Assembly: GCA_016704145.1 (NCBI GenBank) | Contig: JADJAS010000007.1 | Span: forward strand, 1,302,001 to 1,366,000 | From: Rhodocyclaceae bacterium | GTDB lineage: Bacteria; Pseudomonadota; Gammaproteobacteria; Burkholderiales; Rhodocyclaceae | Direction: 5' to 3' | Length of the DNA: 64,000 nt | Shown here: piece after piece, positions 10,058 through 18,221 of the stretch | Position numbering within the stretch: the first letter of the stretch is position 1 | Layout of the letters: every line of letters begins with the position of its first letter | Made by a program: the position numbers and the translations under genes | Notes under the pieces: model-generated | Database searches by the model: none | The model's input: the letters and a program-made list of their open reading frames with translations, nothing else | What the model was told of the DNA's origin: nothing

Positions 10058-10570
10058 TCATGAACCGACGTCCAGGAATGCCGGATCGGCGAGCAGCGCC
10101 CGCAGTTCGAGTAGCGTCCATTGGCGTCCCTGCGCATCCTGACGACGAAGGGCGGCCCATGCTGGCGGGTCGCCCTCGGCCGCCATCGGTTCCAGGTCGT
10201 CGATGCTCTTCAGGCCCAGCGTGCGATCGACCAGCAGCGCGCTGTTGATGCCATGGCGCGCGCCGACCAGCAGCAGGCGGGTCTCGGCGTCGCGCCGCGT
10301 CGGTTCGCCGCCGCGAAAGGCCGAGAAATCGACGACGCCATAGAGCGTGCCGCGCACGTTGGCGACGCCGGCGAACCAGGGCTTGGTCAAGGGCACGGTG
10401 GTCAGCGGCGGCACCGGCAGCACTTCGCCGGAGTCGGACAGGTCGAGCAGCCACGGCTCGTTGCCCGACTCGACGCCGAGCAGGGCCTGGCGCGCCTCGC
10501 CTCGCCGCGCCGAGGCCAACCGCTGCGCGAGACTTTCCTGGAATTCGCGCAGACTGATGCGTCTGGCCAT
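10058..10570 (-). CDS. pilI: CheW-like adaptor protein PilI
   Basis: A 170-residue CheW-domain protein that couples the receptor PilJ to the kinase ChpA. The CheW fold covers most of the chain: WLLDLSDSGEVLPV near residue 40, and VANVRGTLYGVVDFSAF near residues 70-86, the segment typical of CheW receptor/kinase contacts. It starts six bases after the pilH stop and is followed by pilJ after 30 bases, so it belongs to the operon. No separate regulatory site is visible. Confidence 0.92.
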   Translation of the reverse strand: MARRISLREFQESLAQRLASARRGEARQALLGVESGNEPWLLDLSDSGEVLPVPPLTTVPLTKPWFAGVANVRGTLYGVVDFSAFRGGEPTRRDAETRLLLVGARHGINSALLVDRTLGLKSIDDLEPMAAEGDPPAWAALRRQDAQGRQWTLLELRALLADPAFLDVGS

Positions 10571-10576
10571 CGCCGG

Positions 10577-10942
10577 CTAGCCCAGCGCCGCGATCTTGGC
10601 CAGCAAGGCGCTGACGTCGATCGGCTTGACCAGGTAGTCATTCGCACCCTGACGCATGCCCCATATCTTGTCGGTTTCCTGTCCCTTGCTGGTGCACATG
10701 ATGACCGGAATGTCACGCGTCGCTTCGTCGCGGGTGATGGTCCGCGTCGCCTGGTAGCCGTTCATGCCCGGCATCACCACGTCCATCAGGATCAGGTCGG
10801 GCAGTTCGCTCCTCGCCGTGTCGATCGCCTGCTCGCCGCTGGTGGCGGTGACGACGTGGTAGCCGGCCTGCCGCAAGGCCTCGGTGAGCACGTGGCGTTC
10901 GGTCGGTGAATCGTCGACGACCAGGATCTTCTTCACGGGCAT
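10577..10942 (-). CDS. pilH: Single-domain response regulator PilH
   Basis: A 121-residue CheY-like receiver. It has the acidic pocket VDDS at residues 9-12, the phospho-acceptor Asp in ILMDVVMPGMNGYQA (near residue 52), the Thr/Ser in IMCTSKG and the Lys in LVKPID. In twitching systems PilH is one of two CheY-like outputs of ChpA and opposes or damps PilG. It lies ten bases after pilG and six before pilI. The call between PilH and PilG rests on order and on the shorter N-terminus. Confidence 0.93.
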   Translation of the reverse strand: MPVKKILVVDDSPTERHVLTEALRQAGYHVVTATSGEQAIDTARSELPDLILMDVVMPGMNGYQATRTITRDEATRDIPVIMCTSKGQETDKIWGMRQGANDYLVKPIDVSALLAKIAALG

Positions 10943-10952
10943 GGCGGTGTCC

Positions 10953-11354
10953 TTACGGCGAGCGCCGCCGCGCCAGGTGGGCGGCGACCGTTTTCAGCAG
11001 GCTGTCCTTGGTGAATGGCTTGGTCAGGTACTCGTCCGAGCCGACCATGCGGCCGCGGGCGCGGTCGAACAGGCCATCCTTCGAGGAAAGCATGATTACC
11101 GGTGTTGACGACAGACCAGGATTTTTCTTGATGAGCGCGCAGGTCTGGTAACCGTGGAGGCGCGGCATCAGGATGTCACAGAAAATGACATCGGGACTAT
11201 GGTCGGTGATCTTGGCCAAGGCGTCGAAGCCATCCTCGGCCAAAATCACCTGATAGCCGGATTGCACCAGAAAAATCTCCGCGCTCTTGCGTATGGTGTT
11301 CGAGTCGTCGATCACCATCACCTTGATGCCGTTCGGATTGGCCATGTCGCTCAC
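10953..11354 (-). CDS. pilG: Single-domain response regulator PilG
   Basis: A CheY-like receiver of 133 residues and the first gene of the chemosensory operon. The acidic pair is in MVIDDSN, the phospho-acceptor Asp is in IFCDILMPRLHGYQ and the Lys is in LTKPFT. I prefer the GTG at 11354: a strong GGGAGGAG lies six bases upstream, whereas the ATG at 11345 would be 15 bases from it. That gives a length like Pseudomonas PilG. A longer frame back to 11459 exists but is unlikely. Upstream, 11439-11457 can form a small GCCGAA/TTCGGC hairpin in the 232-base gap to the divergent thiD; I see no convincing promoter there. Confidence 0.92.
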   Translation of the reverse strand: MSDMANPNGIKVMVIDDSNTIRKSAEIFLVQSGYQVILAEDGFDALAKITDHSPDVIFCDILMPRLHGYQTCALIKKNPGLSSTPVIMLSSKDGLFDRARGRMVGSDEYLTKPFTKDSLLKTVAAHLARRRSP

Positions 11355-11586
11355 GCGCTGCTCCTCCCTCGCGTCAGCCAGGCGCTCGCCGAATCGCGGT
11401 CCGAGCCCTCTGGCTGTCTTGAACAGAACCATGTTATCGCCGAAATGCTGATTCGGCAATGGCTTGCAGCCGAGTATTAAGAGAAAATCGAGATATGGGG
11501 CCCGCCGGCCCGGGTATTCGTTTCAGTTAGAATCAAAAGGTATTTTACCCACTGCTTTCGTCGGCCACGGCCGCGAGTCCGCGCTC

Positions 11587-12450
11587 ATGAGCATCGAACA
11601 GGAATTCCCGCCACCGATGGTGCTGGCCTTCGCGGCGTCCGATCCCACTGGCGGCGCGGGTATCCAGGCGGACCTGCTGACGGTGGCCAGCCTGGGCTGC
11701 CATCCCTTGTCGGTGATCACGGCATTGACGGTTCAGGACACCGCCGGCGTCGAAGCCGTCATGGCGGTCGATGCGGGCTGGGTGGCGGACCAGGCCCGCG
11801 CGCTGCTCGAGGACATGCCGGTCGCGGCGTTCAAGCTCGGCCTGCTCGGCAGCGTCGAGGTGATCGCCGCCATCGCCGAGATCGTCAGCGACTATCCCGA
11901 CGTGCCGCTGGTGTTCGATCCGGTGCTGGCGTCGGGCCGCGGCGATCAACTGGCCGACGAGGGCATGGTCGACGCGATGATCGACCTGTTGCTGCCGCGC
12001 GCCACCATCATCACGCCGAACAGCATGGAAGCGCGCCGACTGGTGCTGGAGGAGGATGCCGATGGTGACGAGGGTGACGAAAGCGACGCGGGCGACAGTC
12101 CGACCCTCGCCGAGTGCGCCCGGCGCCTGATCAACGCCGGCGCCGAGCACGTGCTGATCACCGGCACCCACGAAAATACGCCCAAGGTAGTCAACACGCT
12201 TTACGGTCCGCGCGGCAGGATGCGCGAGGACGCCTGGGCCCGGCTGCCGGGCAGTTATCACGGTTCCGGCTGCACGCTGGCCTCGGCCATCGCGGCCAAC
12301 CTGGCCAACGGCTTCGAGATCGAGTCGGCGGTGCGCGACGCGCAGGAGTACACCTGGCGCGCGCTCGCGGCCGGCTTCAGGCCGGGCATGGGGCAATACC
12401 TGCCCGATCGCCTCTTCTGGGCGCGCGAGGAGGCGTACCGCGATGACTGA
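11587..12450 (+). CDS. thiD: Hydroxymethylpyrimidine/phosphomethylpyrimidine kinase ThiD
   Basis: Phosphorylates 4-amino-5-hydroxymethyl-2-methylpyrimidine twice, supplying the pyrimidine half of thiamin. The 287-residue ribokinase-fold protein begins FAASDPTGGAGIQADL, the ThiD N-terminal signature, and ends with the anion-hole motif GSYHGSGCTLASAIA. The ATG at 11587 was chosen over an upstream in-frame start because homology begins just after it. It overlaps thiE by eight bases, so the two are translationally coupled. Oddity: residues about 154-172 are a strongly acidic insertion (EEDADGDEGDES and on) between conserved blocks. No TPP riboswitch signature is visible upstream. Confidence 0.93.
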   Translation: MSIEQEFPPPMVLAFAASDPTGGAGIQADLLTVASLGCHPLSVITALTVQDTAGVEAVMAVDAGWVADQARALLEDMPVAAFKLGLLGSVEVIAAIAEIVSDYPDVPLVFDPVLASGRGDQLADEGMVDAMIDLLLPRATIITPNSMEARRLVLEEDADGDEGDESDAGDSPTLAECARRLINAGAEHVLITGTHENTPKVVNTLYGPRGRMREDAWARLPGSYHGSGCTLASAIAANLANGFEIESAVRDAQEYTWRALAAGFRPGMGQYLPDRLFWAREEAYRDD

Positions 12451-13084
12451 CTTTCGGCAGGCGCTCGCCGGCCTTTACGCCATCACGCCGGACGATCACC
12501 TGACGCCGCGGCTGTCCGCCCTGGCCGAGGCGGCGCTGGCGGGCGGTGTTCGCCTGGTGCAGTATCGCAACAAGCACGCGCCGGTCGAACTGCGCCGGGT
12601 CCAGGCCACCGAACTGTTGCGGCTCTGCCGTCTTCACGACGCCAGGCTGATCGTCAACGACGATGTCTGGCTGGCGGTGGAGATCGGTGCCGACGGCGCC
12701 CACGTCGGCCGCGCCGACCTCGATCTGCGCACCGCGCGCGCAGCGCTCGGCGCCCGGCGCATCCTCGGCGTGTCGTGCTATGCCGACCTCGACCGCGTCG
12801 AGGCCGCGGCACGCGCCGGCGCCGACTACGTCGGCATCGGCAGCATGTTTCCGTCAACCACCAAGCCGGCCGCCACCTTGGCGTCGTTGCAACTGCTCGG
12901 CGAGGCGCGCCGCCGCTTCGACATCCCGGTTGCCGCCATCGGCGGCATCACCGTCCGCAATGCGCCGCCAGTCATCGCCGCCGGCGCCGACATGGTCGCC
13001 GTGATCGGCGACCTGTTCAATGTCATGGACATCGGCCGCCGCGCGACGGAATTCCAGAACCTGTTCGATCGAAAAAGGAAGTAG
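12443..13084 (+). CDS. thiE: Thiamine-phosphate synthase ThiE
   Basis: Joins the pyrimidine pyrophosphate and the thiazole phosphate to make thiamin monophosphate. The 213-residue TIM barrel shows QYRNKHA (pyrophosphate/pyrimidine binding), LIVNDDVWLA, DGAHVGRADL, GVSCYADLDRVEAA, DYVGIGSMFPSTTKP and AIGGITVRNAPPVI, all in family order. The start overlaps the end of thiD. hemL follows after eight bases, so thiD-thiE-hemL may be one transcript. Confidence 0.94.
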   Translation: MTDFRQALAGLYAITPDDHLTPRLSALAEAALAGGVRLVQYRNKHAPVELRRVQATELLRLCRLHDARLIVNDDVWLAVEIGADGAHVGRADLDLRTARAALGARRILGVSCYADLDRVEAAARAGADYVGIGSMFPSTTKPAATLASLQLLGEARRRFDIPVAAIGGITVRNAPPVIAAGADMVAVIGDLFNVMDIGRRATEFQNLFDRKRK

Positions 13085-13092
13085 AGACCGCC

Positions 13093-14376
13093 ATGACCCG
13101 CAACGAAGAGCTGTTTGCCCGTGCCCAGAAAACCATTCCCGGCGGCGTCAATTCGCCGGTGCGCGCCTTCCGTTCCGTGGGCGGCACGCCGCGTTTCTTC
13201 ACGCGCGGCGAAGGCGCCCATGTGTGGGACGCCGACGGCCGGAAGTACATCGACTACGTCGGTTCCTGGGGGCCGCTGATCCTCGGCCACGCCGATCCCG
13301 ACGTGGTCGCCGCCGTCCAGCAGGCGGCCGCCCGGGGCTTGTCGTTCGGTGCCCCGACCGAGGCCGAGATCGAGTTGGCCGAATTGCTGGTCGAACTGGT
13401 GCCGAGCCTGGACATGGTGCGCCTGGTGTCCTCAGGCACCGAGGCGACCATGAGCGCCATCCGGCTCGCCCGCGGCTTTACCGGCCGCGACAAGATCATC
13501 AAGTTCGAGGGCTGCTATCACGGCCATGCCGACAGCCTGCTGGTCAAGGCCGGCTCGGGCGCCCTGACGTTCGGCAATCCGTCGTCCGACGGCGTGCCGG
13601 CCGACGTCGCGCGCGAGACGCTGGTGCTCGACTACAACGCGCCGCACGCGCTGGCGCGCGCGTTCCACGAGCATGGCCGCGACATCGCCTGCGTCATCGT
13701 CGAGCCCGTCGCCGGCAACATGAACCTGGTGGCGCCGCGCCAGGATTTCCTCGAGGCCATGCGCAAGCTGTGCGACCAGCATGGCGCGGTGCTGATCTTC
13801 GACGAGGTGATGACCGGCTTTCGCGTCGGCCTCGGCAGCGCCCAAGGCCTTTACGGCATCAAGCCCGATCTATCGACGTTCGGCAAGATCGTCGGCGGCG
13901 GCATGCCGCTCGGCGCCTTCGGTGGCCGGCGCGACATCATGGGCAAGGTCGCGCCGCTCGGCCCGGTCTATCAGGCCGGCACGCTTTCCGGCAATCCACT
14001 CTCGGTCGCCGCGGGCCTCGCGACCTTGCGGAAGATCAGGGTGCCCGGTTTCCACGAGGCGCTGGCGGCAAAGACCCGGGCGCTGGTCGACGGCTTGCAG
14101 CAGGCGGCGCGCCACCGAGGCGTGACATTCGCGGCGCAAGCGGTCGGCGGCATGTTCGGCCTCTATTTCGCGCCGCAAGCGCCCACCACCTACGCCGAAG
14201 TGATGACGGCCGACAAGGAGGCGTTCAATCGCTTCTTCCATGCGATGCTGGACCAAGGCGTCTATCTGGCGCCATCGGCGTTCGAGGCGGGTTTCGTCTC
14301 GGCGGTGCATGGCGACGCCGACCTCGCTGCGACCATCGCCGCCGCCGAGGCGGTGTTTGCTGACCTGGCGAAATAG
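13093..14376 (+). CDS. hemL: Glutamate-1-semialdehyde 2,1-aminomutase HemL
   Basis: Converts glutamate-1-semialdehyde to 5-aminolevulinate in the C5 route of tetrapyrrole synthesis. This cytosolic PLP enzyme is 427 residues long, the normal HemL length. The PLP lysine is K265 in STFGKIVGGGMP. PGGVNSPVRAFRSVGG at the N-terminus and SSGTEATMSAIRLARG are HemL signatures. I used the ATG at 13093 because the open frame upstream runs through thiE in another phase. It is followed by a sensor-like gene after 44 bases. Confidence 0.96.
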   Translation: MTRNEELFARAQKTIPGGVNSPVRAFRSVGGTPRFFTRGEGAHVWDADGRKYIDYVGSWGPLILGHADPDVVAAVQQAAARGLSFGAPTEAEIELAELLVELVPSLDMVRLVSSGTEATMSAIRLARGFTGRDKIIKFEGCYHGHADSLLVKAGSGALTFGNPSSDGVPADVARETLVLDYNAPHALARAFHEHGRDIACVIVEPVAGNMNLVAPRQDFLEAMRKLCDQHGAVLIFDEVMTGFRVGLGSAQGLYGIKPDLSTFGKIVGGGMPLGAFGGRRDIMGKVAPLGPVYQAGTLSGNPLSVAAGLATLRKIRVPGFHEALAAKTRALVDGLQQAARHRGVTFAAQAVGGMFGLYFAPQAPTTYAEVMTADKEAFNRFFHAMLDQGVYLAPSAFEAGFVSAVHGDADLAATIAAAEAVFADLAK

Positions 14377-14420
14377 TCTATCGTTGCGGCATCCAGTCTT
14401 CACGCTCGAAGGAGCACGCC

Positions 14421-15215
14421 ATGCGAATCCTGGTTTCCGGTTGGGTGCGAATCGTCGCGATCCTTGTCCTGGCCATCTGGACCGGCGCGGCCTCGGCGCA
14501 GATCGCCGACATCAACTCGGCCATCAACAAGGCCGGTCGTCAGCGCATGCTGTCGCAGCGCATGGCCAAGGCCTACTTCCAGCTTGGCCAGACCGTCGAT
14601 GTCGAGCGCTCGCAGCGGGTGCTCGACAGCTCGATCGCGCTGTTCGACCGGCAACTGGTGGAATTGAAGAACTACGCGCCGACGCCGGAGATTCGTGATA
14701 CTTATCTGGCCTTGCAGCAATCGTGGCTCGCCTACAAGGACGCGCTGGTCGGCGCCGCGCCGAACAAGGCCGGCGGCAAGGCGGTGCTGTCGCTGTCCGA
14801 GGATGTGCTGAAACTGGCGCATCAGGGCACCGGCCAACTGGAAAAACATGCCGGCTCGAACGCCGGCCGGCTGGTGAACATCGCCGGTCGCCAGCGCATG
14901 CTCTCGCAGCGCATGGCCAAGTTCTACCAGGCCGTCGGCTGGGGTGTGGCCGACAATGCCTCGGCTACCGAACTCGACAAGGCGCGCAAGGAATTCATCG
15001 CCGCCCATGACGAGCTGAGAAAGGCGGCAGGCGAGGCCGGGCCGCTGAAGGAGTCGCTGGAACGCGTTGGCCGGCAATGGATATTCTTCGATGCCGCGCT
15101 CGGCCAGCGCGGTGGCGATCGCCGCTATTTCGCCACGGACGTCGCCGCGGCCAGCGAACTGATCCTGCAGGAAATGGAAACCGCGGTCGGCCTGTTCGAG
15201 AAACTGCCGAAGTAG
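14421..15215 (+). CDS. Secreted protein with two PilJ/NarX-type P-box sensor domains
   Basis: A 264-residue protein of the 'type IV pili methyl-accepting chemotaxis transducer N-terminal domain' family (PilJ, PF13675). A signal peptide covers residues 1-26 (cleavage after ASA). Two domain copies follow, each opening with the same motif: N36-KAGRQRMLSQR and N153-IAGRQRMLSQR. This matches NxAGxxRMxSxR, the P-box that binds nitrate in NarX and NarQ. There is no HAMP, kinase or signalling domain, so it would be a free periplasmic (or poorly anchored) binding protein. The ATG is set by AAGGAG eight bases upstream. It is downstream of hemL. Ligand and partner are unknown; nitrate sensing is inference. 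Confidence 0.82.
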   Translation: MRILVSGWVRIVAILVLAIWTGAASAQIADINSAINKAGRQRMLSQRMAKAYFQLGQTVDVERSQRVLDSSIALFDRQLVELKNYAPTPEIRDTYLALQQSWLAYKDALVGAAPNKAGGKAVLSLSEDVLKLAHQGTGQLEKHAGSNAGRLVNIAGRQRMLSQRMAKFYQAVGWGVADNASATELDKARKEFIAAHDELRKAAGEAGPLKESLERVGRQWIFFDAALGQRGGDRRYFATDVAAASELILQEMETAVGLFEKLPK

Positions 15216-15236
15216 GACGGGCGACGACGAGGCCGG

Positions 15237-16685
15237 TTACAGCAGGAACAGCGTGGCCAGGCCGAGGAAGATGAAGAAACCGCCCGAATCGGTGACGGCG
15301 GTGATCATGACCGACGAGCCCATGGCCGGATCGCGCCCCAGCTTCTGCAGGGTCATGGGAATCGCCACGCCGACGGCGGCGGCCACCAGCAGGTTGAGCA
15401 TCATGGCGGCGGTCATCACCGCGCCGAGCCGGATGTCCTGGTACAACCACCAGGCCAGCAGGCCCAGCAGGCCGCCCCAGATCAGGCCGTTGAGCAGCGC
15501 GACGCCGGCTTCCTTGCGGTACAGCCGCCGCTCCGAATCCTCGCCGACCTGGCCAAGGGCGATGGCGCGCACGATCATGGTGATGGTCTGGTTGCCGGAA
15601 TTGCCGCCGATGCCGGCGACGATCGGCATCAGCGCCGCCAAGGCCACCAGCTTTTCGATCGACCCCTCGAAGGCGCCGATGACGCGCGAGGCGATGAAGG
15701 CCGTGACCAGGTTGATGGCCAGCCATTGCCAGCGGTTCTTCACCGAATCCCAGATGGAGGCGAAGACGTCTTCCTCCTCCTTCAGGCCCGCCTGCGCCAA
15801 CTGTTCGGCCTCGGCCTCGTCGCGGACGTGGTCGAGCACGGCATTGACCGTCAGCCGGCCCACCAGCTTGCCGGCGCCATCGATCACCGGCGCCGATACC
15901 AGGTCATAACGTTCGAAGGCCTGGGCGGCGTCGTCGGCCTCGTCGGTGGCTTGCAGCGTCAGGGCGTCGGTCTGCATCAGCGCCGCTACCTCGGTGTCGG
16001 GATCGTTGACCAGCAGCACGTTGAGCGGCAGCACGCCGCGCAGGTGCTCCTCGCGATCGACGACGAACAACTGGTCGGTGTGGTCCGGCAATTCATCGAA
16101 ACGGCGTAGATAACGCAGCACGACTTCCAGGCTGACGTCCTCGCGCACCGACACCAGGTCGAAATCCATCAGCGCGCCGACCGAGCCTTCGGCGTAGGAC
16201 ATCGCCGCCCGCAGCTGTTCGCGCTCCTCGGTGTCGAGCGAGCGGAAGACATCGTCGATGACTTCGGTCGGCAGGTCGGGCGCCAGGTCGGCGAGTTCGT
16301 CGGCGTCGAGCTGTTCGGCGGCGGCCACCAGTTCGGCCGGCGCCATCGATTCGATGAGCGACTCGCGCACGGCATCGGAGACTTCGAGCAGGATCTCGCC
16401 GTCCCGCTCGGCCTTGACCATGTCCCAGACCAGGATGCGCTCATCGCGTGGCAGCGCCTCGAGGATGTAGGCGATGTCCGCCGAGTGCAGGCTGTCCAGC
16501 TTGCCCTGAAGCTCGGCCAGATGCTGCTTGTGCACCAGGGTTTCGACGAGGTCGTGGTGCGGCATGTCCTGCAGGCGTGCCATGCCCTCGACCAGTTTCT
16601 GGCGCGCGAGCAGCTGCTGCACCTCCCTGAGGTGCAACATCAACTCATCCTGATCCTGGTGGCGGAATTCTTCGGTCTCGGCCAT
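15237..16685 (-). CDS. mgtE: Magnesium transporter MgtE
   Basis: A Mg2+-gated Mg2+ channel of 482 residues in the inner membrane. The order is: the MgtE N-terminal superhelical domain (about 30-135, many Asp/Glu), two CBS domains (about 140-265) and five membrane helices (about 315-482) containing the pore motifs ALMPIVAGIGGNSGNQT and AVGVAIPMTLQKLGRDPA. Length is normal. It sits between the convergent sensor gene (21 bases away) and mtgA upstream (44 bases), so it could be read from the mtgA operon or from its own promoter. Confidence 0.95.
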   Translation of the reverse strand: MAETEEFRHQDQDELMLHLREVQQLLARQKLVEGMARLQDMPHHDLVETLVHKQHLAELQGKLDSLHSADIAYILEALPRDERILVWDMVKAERDGEILLEVSDAVRESLIESMAPAELVAAAEQLDADELADLAPDLPTEVIDDVFRSLDTEEREQLRAAMSYAEGSVGALMDFDLVSVREDVSLEVVLRYLRRFDELPDHTDQLFVVDREEHLRGVLPLNVLLVNDPDTEVAALMQTDALTLQATDEADDAAQAFERYDLVSAPVIDGAGKLVGRLTVNAVLDHVRDEAEAEQLAQAGLKEEEDVFASIWDSVKNRWQWLAINLVTAFIASRVIGAFEGSIEKLVALAALMPIVAGIGGNSGNQTITMIVRAIALGQVGEDSERRLYRKEAGVALLNGLIWGGLLGLLAWWLYQDIRLGAVMTAAMMLNLLVAAAVGVAIPMTLQKLGRDPAMGSSVMITAVTDSGGFFIFLGLATLFLL

Positions 16686-16729
16686 GACGGGTGCCCGGGC
16701 AAGCCGCGAATTCTACGCGCCGCGACGGG

Positions 16730-17425
16730 CTAGGGCGCCTCGGAATGCCGCATGCGTGCAAGAATGATCAGCATGCGGTCGTTCATGAAGGCGGAATACG
16801 GGTTGCGCTCGTGGCGGCGGGGCGCGGGCAGCATCACGGCCAGTCGGGCGGCCTGGTCGGCCGTTAGTGAGCCGGCACCGGTGTTGTAGTAACGGCGCGC
16901 GGCCGCCTCGGCGCCGAAAATACCTTCGCCCCATTCCACCGAGTTGAGATACACCTCGAGAATGCGGCGCTTGCTCCAGAGCAGCTCCAGCCAGACGGTG
17001 ATGATGGCTTCCTGAACCTTGCGCCACGGCGTCTTGGCAGCCGATAGAAAAAGATTCTTGGCCAGCTGTTGAGAGATGGTGGAACCGCCGGCAACCACCT
17101 TGCCCCGGCGCTGGTTTTTCTCCAGCGCCTTCTGCATGCCTTCCCAGTCGAAGCCCTCGTGGTCGATGAACTTGTCGTCCTCGGCGGCGATGACCGCGCG
17201 CTTGAGTTGCACCGAGATGCGCGCGTAGTCCTGCCACTGGTGGCGCAGTTCGGCCCCGGGATTCTTCTCGCGCAACTCGGCCAGCCGCTGGCGCATGAAA
17301 GCCGTGGTACCGGGATCGACGTACTTCCACCAGACCACCCAGCCCACATACCAGCTTTGCCAGATCGCGAGCAGGCCGAAGAGCGCCAGCAGGCCGCGGC
17401 GCAGCCAATGCGGCGCCGGCCTCAT
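16730..17425 (-). CDS. mtgA: Monofunctional biosynthetic peptidoglycan transglycosylase MtgA
   Basis: Polymerises lipid II into glycan strands at the inner-membrane surface. The 231-residue protein has an N-terminal membrane anchor (about residues 10-30) and a GT51 domain. The catalytic Glu is in IAAEDDKFIDHEGFD, the QQLAKNLFLS motif follows, and KRRILEVYLNSVEWGEGIFG carries the second conserved Glu. Its ATG overlaps the aroE stop (ATGA), so it is translationally coupled to aroE. This aroE-mtgA pair is common in betaproteobacteria. Confidence 0.95.
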   Translation of the reverse strand: MRPAPHWLRRGLLALFGLLAIWQSWYVGWVVWWKYVDPGTTAFMRQRLAELREKNPGAELRHQWQDYARISVQLKRAVIAAEDDKFIDHEGFDWEGMQKALEKNQRRGKVVAGGSTISQQLAKNLFLSAAKTPWRKVQEAIITVWLELLWSKRRILEVYLNSVEWGEGIFGAEAAARRYYNTGAGSLTADQAARLAVMLPAPRRHERNPYSAFMNDRMLIILARMRHSEAP

Positions 17426-18219
17426 GCCTGGCGGAGTTCCTTCAGGACGGGCGCGGTTTCCGGACGCACGCCGCGCCAGACGAAAAATGCTTCCGCCGCC
17501 TGCTCGACCAGCATGCCCAGGCCATCCGCCGTCGTCACAGCCGCCTCGGCGGCCTGGCGCAGGAAGTCGGTGTCCTTGCCATAGACCATTTCGTAGGCGA
17601 GACAGCCGGGCGCGAAGGCGAAAGTCAGTCGTGGCAGCACGCCGCCGGCGAGGCCCGCCGAGGTGGCGTTGATGACGATGTCGAAGGCGCGCTCGCCGAT
17701 CTCCTCGAAACCGCCGCCCGCGCAGCCGGGAAACGTCGCCGCCAGCGCCCGCGCCTTGTCCGCCGTACGGTTGGCGATCGAGAGCGATGCCGGCTTTTCG
17801 GCGAGCAGCGGCAGGATGACGCCGCGCGCGGCGCCGCCAGCGCCGAGCAGCAGAATGCGTTGGCCGGTGATGGCACGGCCAAGGTTGTCGGCGATGTCGC
17901 GCACCAGGCCGGCGCCATCGGTGTTGTCGCCGAAGATGTCGTTGCCCGAGAATTTCAGCGTGTTGACCGCGCCGGCGGCACGGGCGCGCTCGGTCAGCGT
18001 CGTCGCCAGCCGGAAGGCCTCTTCCTTGAACGGCACGGTGACGTTCATGCCGAGCCCGCCAGCTTCGACGAATGCACGCACGGTGGCGACGAAGCCGTCC
18101 AAAGGCGCCAGGATGGCTTCGTAGCTCATGTCCTGGGCGGTCTGAGCGGCGAACAGTGCGTGGATACGCGGCGACTTGCTGTGGCCGATCGGGTTGCCGA
18201 CGACGGCGTAGCTATCCAC
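17422..18219 (-). CDS. aroE: Shikimate 5-dehydrogenase AroE
   Basis: NADPH-dependent reduction of 3-dehydroshikimate to shikimate in the aromatic amino-acid pathway. The shikimate-binding start is DSYAVVGNPIGHSKSPRIH; LNVTVPFKEEAF holds the catalytic Lys; GDNTDGAGLVRDI holds the catalytic Asp; LLLGAGGAARGVI is the dinucleotide fold. I chose GTG at 18219, two bases after the tonB stop, because homology begins at the very next codon; the ATG at 18261 lies inside tonB. That gives 265 residues, normal for AroE. A copy of the dispersed 14-mer (17621, one mismatch) encodes PRLTF here. Confidence 0.94.
   Translation of the reverse strand: MDSYAVVGNPIGHSKSPRIHALFAAQTAQDMSYEAILAPLDGFVATVRAFVEAGGLGMNVTVPFKEEAFRLATTLTERARAAGAVNTLKFSGNDIFGDNTDGAGLVRDIADNLGRAITGQRILLLGAGGAARGVILPLLAEKPASLSIANRTADKARALAATFPGCAGGGFEEIGERAFDIVINATSAGLAGGVLPRLTFAFAPGCLAYEMVYGKDTDFLRQAAEAAVTTADGLGMLVEQAAEAFFVWRGVRPETAPVLKELRQA
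17621..17634 (+). repeat. Dispersed 14-mer, one mismatch
   Basis: AAAGTCAGTCGTGG inside aroE; the GCAG that follows is shared with the copy at 24367. Confidence 0.8.
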
Positions 18220-18221
18220 GA

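Noticed and set aside
10501..10560. A further 14-mer copy at GAGACTTTCCTGG
   Set aside because: It lacks the CTGACTT core and is within chance.
11355..11586. Promoters in the pilG/thiD gap
   Set aside because: Single hexamers such as TAGAAT occur, but no -35 partner at the right distance on either strand.
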